From an uncultured Actinomycetes bacterium (GTDB lineage: Bacteria > Actinomycetota > Actinomycetes > Nanopelagicales > Nanopelagicaceae): a stretch of 64,000 nt of DNA. Positions 36,236-47,147 of this stretch are shown here, one piece after another. Position numbers and translations under genes: made by a program. Position 1 is the stretch's first letter. Every line of letters begins with the position of its first letter. The notes beneath the pieces were generated by a model that saw nothing but the letters and a program-made list of their open reading frames with translations, had not been told where the DNA came from and did not search any database. Location of the stretch: NCBI GenBank assembly GCA_903825945.1, contig CAIKCJ010000014.1, positions 1 to 64,000 of the forward strand. The letters run 5' to 3'.

Positions 36236-39075
36236 TACTTCAATACTTCCGCCAAGAATTTTCCGGTGTAGCTCGCGGCCACCTTTGCGACAGCTTCAGG
36301 AGTTCCCTCAGCGATCACAGTTCCCCCTCCAGATCCTCCCTCGGGACCCATATCGATGATCCAGTCGGCAGATTTGATGACGTCTAAATTGTGTTCAATG
36401 ACTACGACAGTATTTCCCGAATCCACCAGACGATTAAGAACAAGCAACAGCTTGCGGGTATCCTCGAAGTGCAGACCAGTTGTTGGCTCATCGAGAACAT
36501 AGATTGTGCGACCCGTTGAACGCCGCTGAAGTTCGGTAGCGAGTTTCACCCGCTGCGCCTCTCCCCCAGAAAGAGTTGGGGCGGATTGCCCTAGGCGAAC
36601 ATAACCAAGTCCTACATCGACCAGAGTTTTTAAATACCGAGAAATCGCAGGAACGGATTCGAAGAACCCAAGAGCTTCCTCGATTGGCATATCTAGTACT
36701 TCTGAAATGGTCTTGCCTTTGTAATGGACTTCCAACGTTTCACGGTTGTACCTAGCGCCATGACAGATCTCGCATGGGACGTACACATCCGGCAAGAAGT
36801 TCATTTCGATCGTGATGGTTCCATCGCCAGCGCAATTCTCGCAACGTCCACCTTTGACATTAAAGGAGAAACGTCCTTGCTGGTATCCGCGAATCTTCGC
36901 TTCGGTTGTCTCGGCAAATAAGGCGCGCACCTTATCGAATACTCCCGTGTATGTGGCCGGGTTTGATCGTGGCGTACGTCCGATAGGCGACTGATCGACG
37001 TGCACGACTTTGTCGAGAAGATCGATTCCCGTGATTGTGCGATGGCGACCGGGCACAATTCGCGCCCCATTGAGCTTATTGGCCAGAACCGAATACAGGA
37101 TGTCATTGACCAAAGTTGATTTACCAGAACCACTAACGCCCGTTACCGCTACAAATACACCCAGCGGGAATTCGACATTAATGTTCTTAAGATTATTTTC
37201 CTTGGCTTCTTTAACAACAAGCTGCCTCTTTCGGTCGAGTGCACGCCGCTGTTCTGGAAGTGGGATAACTCTGCGTCCAGCCAAATAATCTCCTGTGACT
37301 GAATCCTTCGCCGCTAATAGCGCTTGGTAGTCACCTGAAGACACTACATGCCCACCATGCTCGCCCGCTCCTGGACCAATATCTACGATCCAGTCGGCAA
37401 CGCGAATTGTATCTTCATCATGTTCGACAACGATCAACGTGTTCCCGAGGTCACGGAGTCTGGTTAACGTCTCAATCAGACGTCGATTATCGCGTTGGTG
37501 CAATCCGATACTTGGCTCGTCTAGAACATAGAGGACACCCGTAAGCCCAGAACCAATTTGAGTTGCTAGGCGAATGCGCTGAGCTTCTCCACCGGAGAGC
37601 GTGGCAGCTGGTCGCTCGAGGGATAGATAATCTAGACCGACGTCAAGCAAGAATCCCATGCGAGCATGTACTTCTTTGAGTACTCGATCAGCGATCTTCT
37701 TCTCACGCGCATTGAGCGAAATTTTCTTTAAGAAGGTGGCGCAATCAGCAATAGAGAGTTCGCAAATCTCCCAGATGTTTTTGCCGCCTAACGTTACTGC
37801 CAGAACTTCTGGCTTTAGGCGCGCGCCTTTGCATGCAGGACAAGGTGTCTCACGCATGTATGCCTCATACTTTTCGCGACTGAAATCAGAATCAGTCTCG
37901 GAGTGCTTGCGCTCAATGAAGCCAAGAACGCCTTCAAAGCCCGTAGCGTAATTGCGCACACGACCATATCGATTCTTGTATTTGACCTGAACTTCATAGT
38001 CGGAGCCGTGCAACACTGCTTCACGAGCTTTGGCAGATAGCTTGGACCATGGCTTATCCATAGAGAAATTGAGTTCATCGGCCAGGCCTTGAAGTAATCG
38101 TCCAAAGTATTCTGCGGAATGTCCGCCGGCCCACGGAGCGATAGCTCCTTCACTAAGCGAGAGCGAATCATCTGGAACTACCAGTTCTGGATCTACCTCC
38201 AGTCGAGTTCCGATTCCTGTGCATTCTGGACACGCACCAAAAGGTGAGTTGAAGGAGAATGATCGTGGCTCCATCTCTTCAAATGAGAGTCCGCAATCGT
38301 GACAAGCCATGTGCTCACTGAAAGTCTTTTGCTTTTCGGGATCAGTATCTTTGAGATCCACGAAGTCCAGAATCACCAGTCCGCTAGCCAACTTGAGCGC
38401 GGTTTCGATGGAATCTGTGATGCGAGACTTTGATTCTTTCTTGGCCGCCAATCGATCGACAACAACTTCAATTGTGTGTTTCTCTTGCTTCTTAAGCTTT
38501 GGAACTTCGGTGAGTGAGTAAACAACTCCATCGACACGTACCCGCGAGAAGCCTTGGGTCGTAAAGTCGGTGAAGAGATCGAGAAATTCGCCTTTGCGCT
38601 CTCTCACTACTGGAGCGAGGACTTGGAATCTAACTCCCTCTTGCATATCGAGAATTTGATCAACAATGTTTTGTGGGGTCTGACGCGCAATCGGCTTGCC
38701 ACATTCAGGGCAATGTGGGCGTCCAGCTCTAGCAAAAAGTAATCGGAGGTAGTCATAGACCTCGGTAATTGTTCCTACAGTTGAGCGCGGGTTTCGATTG
38801 GTGGATTTCTGATCGATAGAGACTGCAGGTGAAAGTCCCTCGATGAAATCCACATCTGGTTTATCCATCTGTCCGAGAAATTGCCTGGCATATGCAGAGA
38901 GAGATTCAACATAGCGACGTTGGCCCTCGGCAAAAATTGTGTCAAAAGCCAAGGACGACTTACCCGAGCCCGAAAGACCGGTGAAAACGATCAGTGAATT
39001 TCGAGGGAGATCAAGTGATACATCCTTCAGATTGTGCTCGCGAGCTCCTCGAATTATTAGCCGATCTGTACTCAT
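36235..39075 (-). CDS. uvrA: Excinuclease ABC subunit A
   Basis: Damage-recognising ABC ATPase dimer of excision repair. 946 residues with two ATPase halves: Walker [10 protein letters not shown] and GVSGSGKST, signatures LSGGEAQR twice, and zinc modules with CPECG, CHDCG, CPAC and CENCAGDG. Overlaps uvrB (ATGA) and uvrC (TAATG). Full length and intact. Confidence 0.98.
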   Translation of the reverse strand: MSTDRLIIRGAREHNLKDVSLDLPRNSLIVFTGLSGSGKSSLAFDTIFAEGQRRYVESLSAYARQFLGQMDKPDVDFIEGLSPAVSIDQKSTNRNPRSTVGTITEVYDYLRLLFARAGRPHCPECGKPIARQTPQNIVDQILDMQEGVRFQVLAPVVRERKGEFLDLFTDFTTQGFSRVRVDGVVYSLTEVPKLKKQEKHTIEVVVDRLAAKKESKSRITDSIETALKLASGLVILDFVDLKDTDPEKQKTFSEHMACHDCGLSFEEMEPRSFSFNSPFGACPECTGIGTRLEVDPELVVPDDSLSLSEGAIAPWAGGHSAEYFGRLLQGLADELNFSMDKPWSKLSAKAREAVLHGSDYEVQVKYKNRYGRVRNYATGFEGVLGFIERKHSETDSDFSREKYEAYMRETPCPACKGARLKPEVLAVTLGGKNIWEICELSIADCATFLKKISLNAREKKIADRVLKEVHARMGFLLDVGLDYLSLERPAATLSGGEAQRIRLATQIGSGLTGVLYVLDEPSIGLHQRDNRRLIETLTRLRDLGNTLIVVEHDEDTIRVADWIVDIGPGAGEHGGHVVSSGDYQALLAAKDSVTGDYLAGRRVIPLPEQRRALDRKRQLVVKEAKENNLKNINVEFPLGVFVAVTGVSGSGKSTLVNDILYSVLANKLNGARIVPGRHRTITGIDLLDKVVHVDQSPIGRTPRSNPATYTGVFDKVRALFAETTEAKIRGYQQGRFSFNVKGGRCENCAGDGTITIEMNFLPDVYVPCEICHGARYNRETLEVHYKGKTISEVLDMPIEEALGFFESVPAISRYLKTLVDVGLGYVRLGQSAPTLSGGEAQRVKLATELQRRSTGRTIYVLDEPTTGLHFEDTRKLLLVLNRLVDSGNTVVVIEHNLDVIKSADWIIDMGPEGGSGGGTVIAEGTPEAVAKVAASYTGKFLAEVLK

Positions 39076-41153
39076 GTACCCGCCTCTTCCATGCCACGTA
39101 ATTCGCGCTTGAGTTCGCGAAGCTCATCTCGAAGGCGCGCTGCTACTTCAAATTGAAGTTCTGCAGCAGCCGATTTCATCTGCTCTGTGAGTGAGTCTAT
39201 GAGAGCCAGGAGTTCTTGTCGCGGTAGCGACTCTTTACGCGCGGCAGGTCGCACCCCTGTAGCCATCGCCTGATTGGCTTTCTTGCTCCCCTTACTTAAG
39301 GCTTCGCTATCTTCCACTTCCTTCGTGATCAAATCTGTTATATCGGCAATCTTCTTGCGAAGTGGCTTCGGATCAATTCCGTGTTCAAGATTGTAAGCAA
39401 CTTGTTTGGCTCGGCGGCGATTGGTTTCATCGATTGCTTGTGCCATGGCGGGGGTGATGCTGTCGGCATACATATGGACTTCGCCGGAGACGTTACGAGC
39501 AGCTCGGCCGATTGTCTGAATCAGAGAGGTGGCAGAGCGCAAGAAGCCCTGTTTATCCGCATCCAAAATAGCCACAAGAGAGACCTCGGGTAAATCCAGG
39601 CCCTCACGCAAGAGATTGATGCCGATCAGAACGTCATATTGACCAGAACGCAACTCTCGTAGCAGCTCAATCCTGCGCAGGGTATCTACCTCAGAGTGGA
39701 GATAACGCACCCTGATACCCAGTCCCAAGAGGTAGTCAGTGAGGTCTTCCGACATTTTTTTGGTCAGAGTCGTCACGAGAACTCGTTCATTGCGCTCGGC
39801 ACGAAGATTGATCTCACCGACTAGATCATCAATCTGACCCTTAATTGGCTTGAGAATAATCGCTGGATCGATCAGTCCAGTAGGCCGAATAACCTGCTCG
39901 ACCACATCTGCGTTTACTTTCTCTAACTCATACTTACCCGGTGTGGCAGAAAGGTAAACGGTCTGACCTTTGCGCTCGAGGAATTCATCAAAGCGAAGCG
40001 GGCGATTATCCAGCGCGCTAGGGAGTCGAAAGCCGTGCTCAACGAGCGTTCTTTTGCGCGAAGCATCGCCCTCAAACATGGCGCCAATCTGCGGCACCGT
40101 TACGTGGGATTCATCAATAACAACAAGGAAATCCTCTGGGAAATAGTCGAGGAGACAGTTAGGTGGACTACCGGCAGCGCGTCCATCAATTTGGCGCGAA
40201 TAGTTTTCGATTCCCGAGCAGAAGCCCAGCTGGCCGATCATCTCTAAGTCAAACGTTGTCCGCATCCGAATTCGTTGAGCTTCTAGTAATTTACCTGCTC
40301 GCTCGAATGCTTCAACCTGGCCTTCCATCTCATTTTGAATTTCACTCATCGCCCGGTGCATTGTCTCGGTTCCGGCCGAATAGTGTGATGCCGGGAAGAT
40401 ATACATCTCTTGCTCATCGGCAATAATTTCGCCTGTCAATGGATGTAAGGTCATGATCTTTTCGATCTCTTCACCAAACATCTCAATGCGAATCGCATGC
40501 TCTTCATACATAGGGATAATCTCGATAGTGTCGCCACGAACCCTAAAAGTTCCGCGCTCAAAAGCCATATCGTTGCGCTTGTACTGGACATCAACAAAAC
40601 GTCGCAACAGTGCATTGCGTTCGATTTCCTCACCAACGCGAAGGCGAATCATTCGATCGACATACTCTTGCGGTGTGCCAAGTCCGTAGATGCACGAGAC
40701 CGTAGCAACCACGATCACATCACGACGGGTCAGAAGAGAATTGGTCGCAGAATGTCGAAGTCGCTCTACTTCTTCATTGACAGATGAATCTTTTTCGATG
40801 AAGGTATCTGATTGCGGAACATAGGCTTCTGGCTGGTAATAATCGTAATAAGAGACAAAATACTCAACGGCGTTATTTGGAAGTAACTCTCGAAATTCAT
40901 TCGCCAACTGAGCTGCAAGCGTCTTGTTAGGTGCAAGCACAAGCGTTGGGCGCTGCAATTTCTCAATTAGCCAAGCAGTTGTTGCAGATTTGCCGGTACC
41001 GGTTGCGCCTAGGAGCACTACATCCTTATCTCCGCGCTCGATCCTGGCGACGAGCTCGGCAATCGCGGTGGGCTGATCACCTGATGGTACGTACTCGCTG
41101 ATTACCTCAAAGGGTTGAACTTTTCGTTGCAGATCTGTGACTGGACGCATCAT
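39072..41153 (-). CDS. uvrB: Excinuclease ABC subunit B
   Basis: DNA-loading helicase-like subunit of excision repair, 693 residues. Helicase motifs include GATGTGKS, the beta-hairpin [16 protein letters not shown], and QTIGRAARN; the C-terminal UVR motif that binds UvrC is at about residues 650-685. The ATG overlaps the coaE stop. Confidence 0.98.
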   Translation of the reverse strand: MMRPVTDLQRKVQPFEVISEYVPSGDQPTAIAELVARIERGDKDVVLLGATGTGKSATTAWLIEKLQRPTLVLAPNKTLAAQLANEFRELLPNNAVEYFVSYYDYYQPEAYVPQSDTFIEKDSSVNEEVERLRHSATNSLLTRRDVIVVATVSCIYGLGTPQEYVDRMIRLRVGEEIERNALLRRFVDVQYKRNDMAFERGTFRVRGDTIEIIPMYEEHAIRIEMFGEEIEKIMTLHPLTGEIIADEQEMYIFPASHYSAGTETMHRAMSEIQNEMEGQVEAFERAGKLLEAQRIRMRTTFDLEMIGQLGFCSGIENYSRQIDGRAAGSPPNCLLDYFPEDFLVVIDESHVTVPQIGAMFEGDASRKRTLVEHGFRLPSALDNRPLRFDEFLERKGQTVYLSATPGKYELEKVNADVVEQVIRPTGLIDPAIILKPIKGQIDDLVGEINLRAERNERVLVTTLTKKMSEDLTDYLLGLGIRVRYLHSEVDTLRRIELLRELRSGQYDVLIGINLLREGLDLPEVSLVAILDADKQGFLRSATSLIQTIGRAARNVSGEVHMYADSITPAMAQAIDETNRRRAKQVAYNLEHGIDPKPLRKKIADITDLITKEVEDSEALSKGSKKANQAMATGVRPAARKESLPRQELLALIDSLTEQMKSAAAELQFEVAARLRDELRELKRELRGMEEAGT

Positions 41154-41752
41154 GCACCCATCTGACGTATTGGCCAGAGTCGCTCTTCGTAGATATTTTC
41201 GACTTGGCGCAAGAGCTCATCTTCGGTGCCGTCATTTTTAATGACTATATCTGAGATGGCCTCGCGATCTTCATCACTAGCCTGAGCATCCATTCTCGCA
41301 ACAATCTGATAATCCTTTAGGCCGCGTTCACGCAAGCGCGATGTGCGAACCTGTCGATTCGCACTCACCGTGATAACCAGATCAAATTCATAGTCATAAT
41401 CAGATTCAGCCAGTAGTGGAATTTGTGCGATGACAATTGCATCGGGTTCTTGCCCAGAGATGAAGTGTGCGTAAGCCGAGCGAATTCGCGGGTGGACAAT
41501 GGCTTCGAGGTTTGCTCGTGCCTGTGGATCTGAGAAAACGATAGCGGCTAATTTTGCTCGGTCCAGCTCCCCCTGCGTCAGAATCTCATCACAGAAGGTC
41601 GCGACGACTTCATCAAACCCTTCAGTTCCACGCTCTACTACATCTCGTGCTAACTGATCGAAATCAACAACTACAGCGCCCAGCTGCTCGAAATAGTGAG
41701 CGGCCAGGGATTTACCTGAGCCGATTCCACCTGTGAGTCCAACTTCTAGCAC
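41150..41752 (-). CDS. coaE: Dephospho-CoA kinase
   Basis: Last step of coenzyme A synthesis. 200 residues with the P-loop [11 protein letters not shown] and the lid segment [10 protein letters not shown]. Many actinobacterial CoaE proteins carry a C-terminal GrpB-like domain; this one does not. The start is GTG; TAGGCT lies six bases upstream and no ribosome-binding site is seen, so a leaderless mRNA is likely even though rpsA precedes it. Confidence 0.95.
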   Translation of the reverse strand: MLEVGLTGGIGSGKSLAAHYFEQLGAVVVDFDQLARDVVERGTEGFDEVVATFCDEILTQGELDRAKLAAIVFSDPQARANLEAIVHPRIRSAYAHFISGQEPDAIVIAQIPLLAESDYDYEFDLVITVSANRQVRTSRLRERGLKDYQIVARMDAQASDEDREAISDIVIKNDGTEDELLRQVENIYEERLWPIRQMGA

Positions 41753-41758
41753 TTCTTA

Positions 41759-41764
41759 AGCCTA
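41759..41764 (-). promoter_or_regulatory. -10 element of a leaderless coaE promoter
   Basis: TAGGCT on the minus strand, then TAAGAA, then the coaE GTG. It lies just past the rpsA terminator, so coaE needs its own promoter. No good -35. Confidence 0.55.
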
Positions 41765-41791
41765 CCGACTTGGCTCGAAGCTTGAGACATG

Positions 41792-41820
41792 AAAAAGCCC
41801 CCGACCGAAGTCAGGGGCTT
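41792..41820 (-). terminator. Rho-independent terminator of rpsA
   Basis: On the minus strand a 7-bp AAGCCCC/GGGGCTT stem plus an inner GAC/GTC closed by a TTCG tetraloop is followed by a run of T. It starts 27 bases past the rpsA stop. This is the clearest intrinsic terminator in the window. Confidence 0.9.
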
Positions 41821-41846
41821 CAACTCTAGATTGATGAGTGTGCTGC

Positions 41847-43211
41847 TTATTCAGCAACAACCTCAGCTGTACCAGCAGTATCTACCGCCTCATCGGCAGC
41901 CTCATCGGCAGCTCTTGCTTCGACCTTCTGCTTCTTGTGAGCTACGAAGCGGCTCTGAGCTTCAGCGTATTGACGCTCCCACTCTTCGCGTTGTGCTTCA
42001 AAGCCTGGACGCCACTCTTGTGAGTCAGCATCGAAACCTTCTGGATAGATGAAGTTGCCTTCAGCATCGTAGCGAGCAGGCATCCCATATTGTGTTGGAT
42101 CGAAAGCTTCGATCTCCACTTCATGGCCTTCGTTAGCTTGCTTCAATGAGAGTGAGATGCGGCGACGCTCGAGGTCGATATCGATGATCTTTACGAAGAG
42201 CTCATCGCCAACCTGAACAACCTGCTCTGGGATCTCAACGTGGCGTTCAGCCAATTCTGAGATGTGAACAAGGCCTTCGATTCCTTCGAATACACGGATA
42301 AACGCACCGAATGGAACAAGCTTTGTGACCTCACCTGGAACAACTTGGTTGATCGCATGTGTGCGAGCAAATGCTTGCCATGGATCTTCTTGTGTAGCCT
42401 TAAGCGAGAGTGAGACACGCTCGCGCTCGAAATCTACTTCGAGAACTTCAACAGTTACCTCATCGCCAACTTCGACAACCTCAGATGGGTGATCGATATG
42501 CTTCCATGAGAGTTCTGAGACGTGAACCAAACCGTCAACGCCACCAAGATCAACGAAAGCACCGAAGTTAACGATCGATGAAACCACACCGGTACGTACC
42601 TGGCCCTTTGTGAGCTGGTTAAGGAATGTTGTGCGTGACTCTGATTGAGTCTGCTCTAGGTATGCACGACGTGAAAGAACAACGTTGTTGCGATTCTTGT
42701 CGAGTTCAATGATGCGGCACTCAACTTCCTTACCGATGTAAGGAGTGAGATCGCGTACGCGACGCATCTCAACGAGCGATGCTGGCAAGAAGCCGCGTAG
42801 TCCGATATCGACAATCAAGCCACCCTTAACAACTTCGATGACCATACCCGTAACGACTTCGTCGCGCTCTTTCTTGCCTTCGATCTCGCCCCAGGCACGC
42901 TCGTATTGAGCACGCTTCTTGGAGAGGATCAGGCGACCTTCTTTATCTTCCTTCTGCATCACGAGAGCTTCGATACGATCGCCAACCTTGACGAGTTCGG
43001 AAGGATCTACATCGTGGCGAATAGATAGTTCGCGTGAAGGAATGACACCTTCAGTTTTGTAACCAATGTCGAGGAGAACTTCTTCGCGATCAATCTGGAC
43101 AACGATTCCAGAGACCAAATCCCCATCATTGAAATTCTTAATTGTGCCTTCAATTGCGGCAAGGAAATCTTCTGCTGAGCCAATATCGTTTACTGCGTGG
43201 TTGCTAGACAA
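41847..43211 (-). CDS. rpsA: Ribosomal protein S1, TTG start
   Basis: RNA-binding 30S protein that helps load mRNA. 454 residues with four S1 domains (about 20-95, 105-180, 190-265 and 275-355), the actinobacterial form, then a charged C-terminal tail ending in AADEAADEAVD from a 12-bp tandem duplication near 41888-41911. The family N-terminus begins shortly before AVNDIGSAEDF. The best start is the TTG at 43211, with GGAG eight bases upstream; an ATG 28 codons earlier would put the start upstream of the likely promoter. A TTG start is unusual for so abundant a protein. Confidence 0.9.
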   Translation of the reverse strand: MSSNHAVNDIGSAEDFLAAIEGTIKNFNDGDLVSGIVVQIDREEVLLDIGYKTEGVIPSRELSIRHDVDPSELVKVGDRIEALVMQKEDKEGRLILSKKRAQYERAWGEIEGKKERDEVVTGMVIEVVKGGLIVDIGLRGFLPASLVEMRRVRDLTPYIGKEVECRIIELDKNRNNVVLSRRAYLEQTQSESRTTFLNQLTKGQVRTGVVSSIVNFGAFVDLGGVDGLVHVSELSWKHIDHPSEVVEVGDEVTVEVLEVDFERERVSLSLKATQEDPWQAFARTHAINQVVPGEVTKLVPFGAFIRVFEGIEGLVHISELAERHVEIPEQVVQVGDELFVKIIDIDLERRRISLSLKQANEGHEVEIEAFDPTQYGMPARYDAEGNFIYPEGFDADSQEWRPGFEAQREEWERQYAEAQSRFVAHKKQKVEARAADEAADEAVDTAGTAEVVAE

Positions 43212-43275
43212 GTGTGATGCTCCGATGGAATAGAAAGTAGTAGGGCGTACAACTCGCACGGTGTGCGAAGTCCCA

Positions 43276-43305
43276 AGGTTACCGAGTGGCGGCAAGGAGG
43301 GTCAA
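43276..43305 (-). promoter_or_regulatory. rpsA promoter
   Basis: On the minus strand TTGACC (43305-43300), an 18-base spacer and TAACCT (43281-43276) give a close match to the primary sigma consensus. The leader would be about 60 bases and holds a short hairpin (TCGCAC/GTGCGA, 43254-43268) before the GGAG site. Confidence 0.62.
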
Positions 43306-43309
43306 ACGC

Positions 43310-43339
43310 CTGACAAGCCCATGAGAAAAGGTCTAGACT
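43310..43339 (+). promoter_or_regulatory. Leaderless promoter of the MFS gene
   Basis: CTGACA (43310-43315), 18 bases, TAGACT (43334-43339), six bases, ATG at 43346. Both hexamers are good and the start codon is at the expected transcription start. Confidence 0.65.
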
Positions 43340-43345
43340 CCAAAA

Positions 43346-44509
43346 ATGCGCTCATATTTGGCGATTCTTCGAAATCCCAGAGCTCGGGCAATGATCGTGG
43401 CGGCCTTTCCGGCCCGCCTGGCCTACGGGATGGTCGGCCTGGGCCTCTATTTCAAGGTCCACTCCGATACCCACTCGATCGCCCTGGCTGGTCTAGCCGC
43501 AGGCGCCAATGGAATTGTCGGCTCACTGACCACCGGACTTAGATCTCACGTGATCGAGCGCGTTGGATCCATGCTCCCGCTACGCGTTTTTGTCCCCGGA
43601 TATGCCCTAGCCCTGGTTCTTGTCGACCATGCTCATGGCGCTGGATTATTGATATTTTGCTCCGGGCTTCTCGGCGCCACAGCGCCTCCAATCAATCTCT
43701 CTGTAAGGCCTATGTGGAAGACAGCAGTTCCGGAAGAGCAGTATCGGACGGCGGTTGCCATCGATACCGCGTCGCTGAATATGGGAGTGATCCTCGGGCC
43801 TCCGATCGTTACAGCGCTCGCGCTTTCATCGCATCCTTCTTCAGCTCTTGAAGTCGCAGCCTTCCTTATTCTCCTCGGCGGTATCTCGCTCTCACTCTTG
43901 CGTTTTACGAGAGAGTGGAAGCCAGAGAGAAAAATTTCCGGTGCTCCAAGCCTCTTCAAATCCCCTGCAATGAGAATTTTGCTCCTTGAGGCGATGCTGA
44001 TGGGATTTGCCACTGGCAACTTCCAGATCGGCATCCCTGCAATAAGCACCTTGCACAACCAACCACATTTCGCTGGCTACGCATTTGGGCTCACTGCAAC
44101 CACATCAATTGTGGGAAGTTTGCTCGCAGGAACACTCGGGCGCCACATTCTGCCGGTACGTGGTTTTCGCCTTATATATATCTTCTGGTTCTTCGCTAGC
44201 ATTCCTATGGTCTTTAGCAATCCAGGTTGGTCTTTCTTATCTGCTTGCGCACTCTTTGGTTTCATCGGTGGGGCCGAACAAGTTTTTTACCTAGAGATGC
44301 TCGAATTCGTACGTCCTGTTGGTGCGGCGGTCTCGGCTCTAGGATGGATTTGGACAACAGAAGGAAGTTTTGCAGCTATCGGTCAAACATCGGGCGGATT
44401 TACTTCGCAACACTTTTCGCCACATGGTTGCTTTCTCATCAACAGCGCCATGATGGGTGCTGGCATGATCGTCATTCACTTGGGTCGTCGACGATTAGCG
44501 AGCGGCTAG
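43346..44509 (+). CDS. Major facilitator superfamily permease
   Basis: Membrane transporter of 387 residues with about 11-12 hydrophobic segments arranged in two halves separated by a basic loop near residues 188-210 (TREWKPERK). No residue motif identifies the substrate; the overall look is of an efflux-type or uncharacterised MFS protein. It is divergent from rpsA and convergent with polA. Its stop lies in the first copy of an 11-bp repeat whose second copy holds the polA stop. Confidence 0.82.
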   Translation: MRSYLAILRNPRARAMIVAAFPARLAYGMVGLGLYFKVHSDTHSIALAGLAAGANGIVGSLTTGLRSHVIERVGSMLPLRVFVPGYALALVLVDHAHGAGLLIFCSGLLGATAPPINLSVRPMWKTAVPEEQYRTAVAIDTASLNMGVILGPPIVTALALSSHPSSALEVAAFLILLGGISLSLLRFTREWKPERKISGAPSLFKSPAMRILLLEAMLMGFATGNFQIGIPAISTLHNQPHFAGYAFGLTATTSIVGSLLAGTLGRHILPVRGFRLIYIFWFFASIPMVFSNPGWSFLSACALFGFIGGAEQVFYLEMLEFVRPVGAAVSALGWIWTTEGSFAAIGQTSGGFTSQHFSPHGCFLINSAMMGAGMIVIHLGRRRLASG

Positions 44510-44524
44510 TGTGCGGCTAGTGTG
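44503..44524. repeat. 11-bp tandem duplication holding both convergent stop codons
   Basis: CGGCTAGTGTG occurs twice in a row. The MFS stop TAG is in copy one and the polA stop (CTA on this strand) is in copy two. Each strand thus has a second stop 11 bases away in another frame. Confidence 0.85.
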
Positions 44525-47108
44525 CCGCTAAATCCCAACTTGCACCGACACCTAGATTAACCGCTAGCGGAAGCGAGAGTTCGATAGCGCTCTCCATCTC
44601 TCGCTTAACAATCTGCTCGAGTGCCTGTCCCTCCCCTGGATAAACCTCGAAGATGAGCTCATCATGCACCTGCAACAGCAGTCGTGATGCAAGCACTTCT
44701 TTCTTCATTGCTGAAACTACATTCAACATTGCCACTTTAATAATGTCTGCTGCCGAGCCTTGGATTGGGGCATTAAGCGCCATCCGCTCCGCAACCTCGC
44801 GGCGCTGGCGATTATCACTATTAAGGTCAGGCAGGTAGCGACGTCGACCAAGAATTGTCTCGGTATATCCCTTTTCACGAGCATGAACGACCACGGTTTT
44901 CAAATAGTCTTGGATTCCACCGAAGCGCTCAAAATATTGGTTCATGAGAGCTGCGGCGTCGCCGGGTGACAAGTTGAGTTGTTGTGCTAATCCGTACGCG
45001 GATAGCCCGTACGCAAGTCCGTATGACATGGCCTTAATCTGTCTGCGCATTTCAGGATCGACCTCAGAAGCCTGTACGCCGAAAACTTGCGCTGCAACAG
45101 TGGAGTGAAGATCTTCTCCGCTCTTGAAGGCTTTGATCAAGCCCGCATCTTGGGAGAGATGAGCCATGATGCGCATTTCAATCTGGCTGTAGTCAGCAGT
45201 TAGCAGGCTCTCAAACGGGGCATGCGGAACAAAGCAATCGCGGATTCGGCGGCCCTCTTCAGTTCGAACAGGAATATTTTGCAAGTTCGGATCTGTGGAA
45301 GATAAACGACCGGTCGCAGTGACTGTTTGCTGGAAGGTAGTATGAATTCTTCCATCGGTAGCAATCGCGCTTTCTAAGCCTGAAACCGTAGTGAGTAATT
45401 TACTGGTCTCTCGAATGCGCAACAGATGATTGAGCACTGGGTGGCTAGTTTTAGCAAATAGAAGTTCAAGGCTTTCGGCATCGGTGGTGTAACCAGTTTT
45501 AATCTTCTTTGTTTTTGGCAGAGCTAATTCGTCAAAGAGGACCGTTTGTAGCTGCTTAGGTGAGGCAACATTAAATTCATGTCCCACAACGGCGTGCGCG
45601 GCTTTGGTCTCTTGTGCAACTTCTGAAGCAAAAAATTCCCCAAGTGCAGATAATTTTTTGCGGTCGACGGCAACGCCTACACGCTCTAACTCGCTTAGTG
45701 CAAACATCGTAGGCATTTCTATCTTCTCGAGTAGATCGCTCTGTTCACGTGCCTCTAGCTCTGCCCGGAGTATCGGCTCAAGTTCGTAAATGACACCGGC
45801 GTACGCTGCGTTGAACGATGAGAAGAGGTCATCGCCACTCTCTGCAATCGAGCGCTCTAGAAAGCGCTCCGCTAGATCATTTAATTCGAGGTTTCGACCC
45901 CCTGGATTAATGAGATATGCAGCTAGCTCTGTATCAAATTCAATTGCTTGGACCTGACACTTTCGTAAGATTTCTTTGGCGCGATGCACCCATTTTGGAA
46001 TGGTGCTCTCGAGAAGCCACTCCGGGGCTCCATAACTGCAGAGATAAATCTCATCGCTGCCAAGTGCGATAGCAAATGGTCCTGTCGTTAGATCGCTCTC
46101 GCTGTACAGTGAAATGGGAGTTGTGCGAGCGTTAAGTTTTTCTTTGAGTTGGAGTTCGGTGATTTCCACAACAGGGATATCGACGGATTCAGGGCGCTTC
46201 TCTCTTTGTGTTTCTGAGACGTTCGATGATCCTCCGAGTGCATGGATTTTCTCTTTAAGGGCTTTGATCTCCAGCTCTGCTAGAAGTTGATCGATTTTGA
46301 TGAAATCTGGACCGCGCCAAGCAAGTTCTTCGACTCCTGCACGGAGCGCAACATCATGACGTAGCGCAGTTAGATGGCGATTAAGTTTTACAGCCTCTAT
46401 GTGAGTACGGAACGATTCACCGGCCTTGCCTGGAATTTCTGCGCTATGGTCAATCAACGAATCTAGCGAGCCGTATTCGACTATCCACTTTGTCGCAGTC
46501 TTCTCGCCCACACCAGGAACTGATGGCAAGTTATCCGATGGATCTCCTCGCAAAGCGGCAAAATCTGGGTATTGAGTGGGAGTAAGTCCATATTTTTCTT
46601 CAACAGCAGCAGGCGTCATTCGCGCCAATTCCCCCACCCCACGCTTGGGATAGAGCACAGTGATTCGATCGGTCACAAGTTGGAATGAGTCGCGATCACC
46701 GGTGCTAATGAGTACCTCAAAGTCAGCAGCTGCCGCTTGCGTTGAGAGCGTAGCCAAAATGTCATCAGCCTCAAAGCCCTCGATAGCGAAGCGAGTAATG
46801 CCTAGGTCAGTGACAAGTTCTTCTAGATACCCCATCTGAGATCGAAATTCATCAGGAGTCGCGCTGCGGGTAGCTTTATATTCCGGGAAAATTTCACTGC
46901 GAAATGTCTTACGCGAGACGTCGAATGCAACAGCGATATGTGTTGGCTTTTCACTTGCGATCAGATTCACCAACATTGAGCCGAATCCATAGACCGCGTT
47001 GGTCGCTTGGCCTTTGCTATTGGAGAAATTCTCAACAGGAAGAGCGAAAAAGGCGCGATAGGCCAGTGAGTGACCATCGACAAGCAGTAAGCGCTTCTTC
47101 ATCTCCAT
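44517..47108 (-). CDS. polA: DNA polymerase I
   Basis: Repair and Okazaki-fragment polymerase, 863 residues. The N-terminal 5'-3' exonuclease (about 1-290) has LLLVDGHSLAYRAFF and the DxD metal residues in STGDRDSFQLV. The middle exonuclease-like domain (about 310-480) lacks an obvious DEDD set and is probably inactive, as in related actinobacteria. The polymerase domain has the SADPNLQNIPVRT-like STDPNLQNIPVRT, ADYSQIEMR (motif A), the RRQIKAMSYGLAYG helix (motif B) and LLQVHDELIFEV (motif C). A second ATG two codons in is also possible. TAGAAT lies seven bases before the first ATG. Confidence 0.97.
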   Translation of the reverse strand: MEMKKRLLLVDGHSLAYRAFFALPVENFSNSKGQATNAVYGFGSMLVNLIASEKPTHIAVAFDVSRKTFRSEIFPEYKATRSATPDEFRSQMGYLEELVTDLGITRFAIEGFEADDILATLSTQAAAADFEVLISTGDRDSFQLVTDRITVLYPKRGVGELARMTPAAVEEKYGLTPTQYPDFAALRGDPSDNLPSVPGVGEKTATKWIVEYGSLDSLIDHSAEIPGKAGESFRTHIEAVKLNRHLTALRHDVALRAGVEELAWRGPDFIKIDQLLAELEIKALKEKIHALGGSSNVSETQREKRPESVDIPVVEITELQLKEKLNARTTPISLYSESDLTTGPFAIALGSDEIYLCSYGAPEWLLESTIPKWVHRAKEILRKCQVQAIEFDTELAAYLINPGGRNLELNDLAERFLERSIAESGDDLFSSFNAAYAGVIYELEPILRAELEAREQSDLLEKIEMPTMFALSELERVGVAVDRKKLSALGEFFASEVAQETKAAHAVVGHEFNVASPKQLQTVLFDELALPKTKKIKTGYTTDAESLELLFAKTSHPVLNHLLRIRETSKLLTTVSGLESAIATDGRIHTTFQQTVTATGRLSSTDPNLQNIPVRTEEGRRIRDCFVPHAPFESLLTADYSQIEMRIMAHLSQDAGLIKAFKSGEDLHSTVAAQVFGVQASEVDPEMRRQIKAMSYGLAYGLSAYGLAQQLNLSPGDAAALMNQYFERFGGIQDYLKTVVVHAREKGYTETILGRRRYLPDLNSDNRQRREVAERMALNAPIQGSAADIIKVAMLNVVSAMKKEVLASRLLLQVHDELIFEVYPGEGQALEQIVKREMESAIELSLPLAVNLGVGASWDLAAH

Positions 47109-47115
47109 TCCGAGG

Positions 47116-47121
47116 ATTCTA
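47116..47121 (-). promoter_or_regulatory. Candidate polA -10
   Basis: TAGAAT on the minus strand, seven bases before the first ATG of polA. It would give a one-base or absent leader. It faces the thioesterase promoter only 14 bases away. Confidence 0.4.
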
Positions 47122-47135
47122 GGGGCAGATGGGGC

Positions 47136-47141
47136 TAATAT
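47136..47141 (+). promoter_or_regulatory. -10 element of a leaderless thioesterase promoter
   Basis: TAATAT, six bases (TTCTGC), then the ATG at 47148. A five-of-six match to TATAAT, with no ribosome-binding site at the start. Confidence 0.6.
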
Positions 47142-47147
47142 TTCTGC

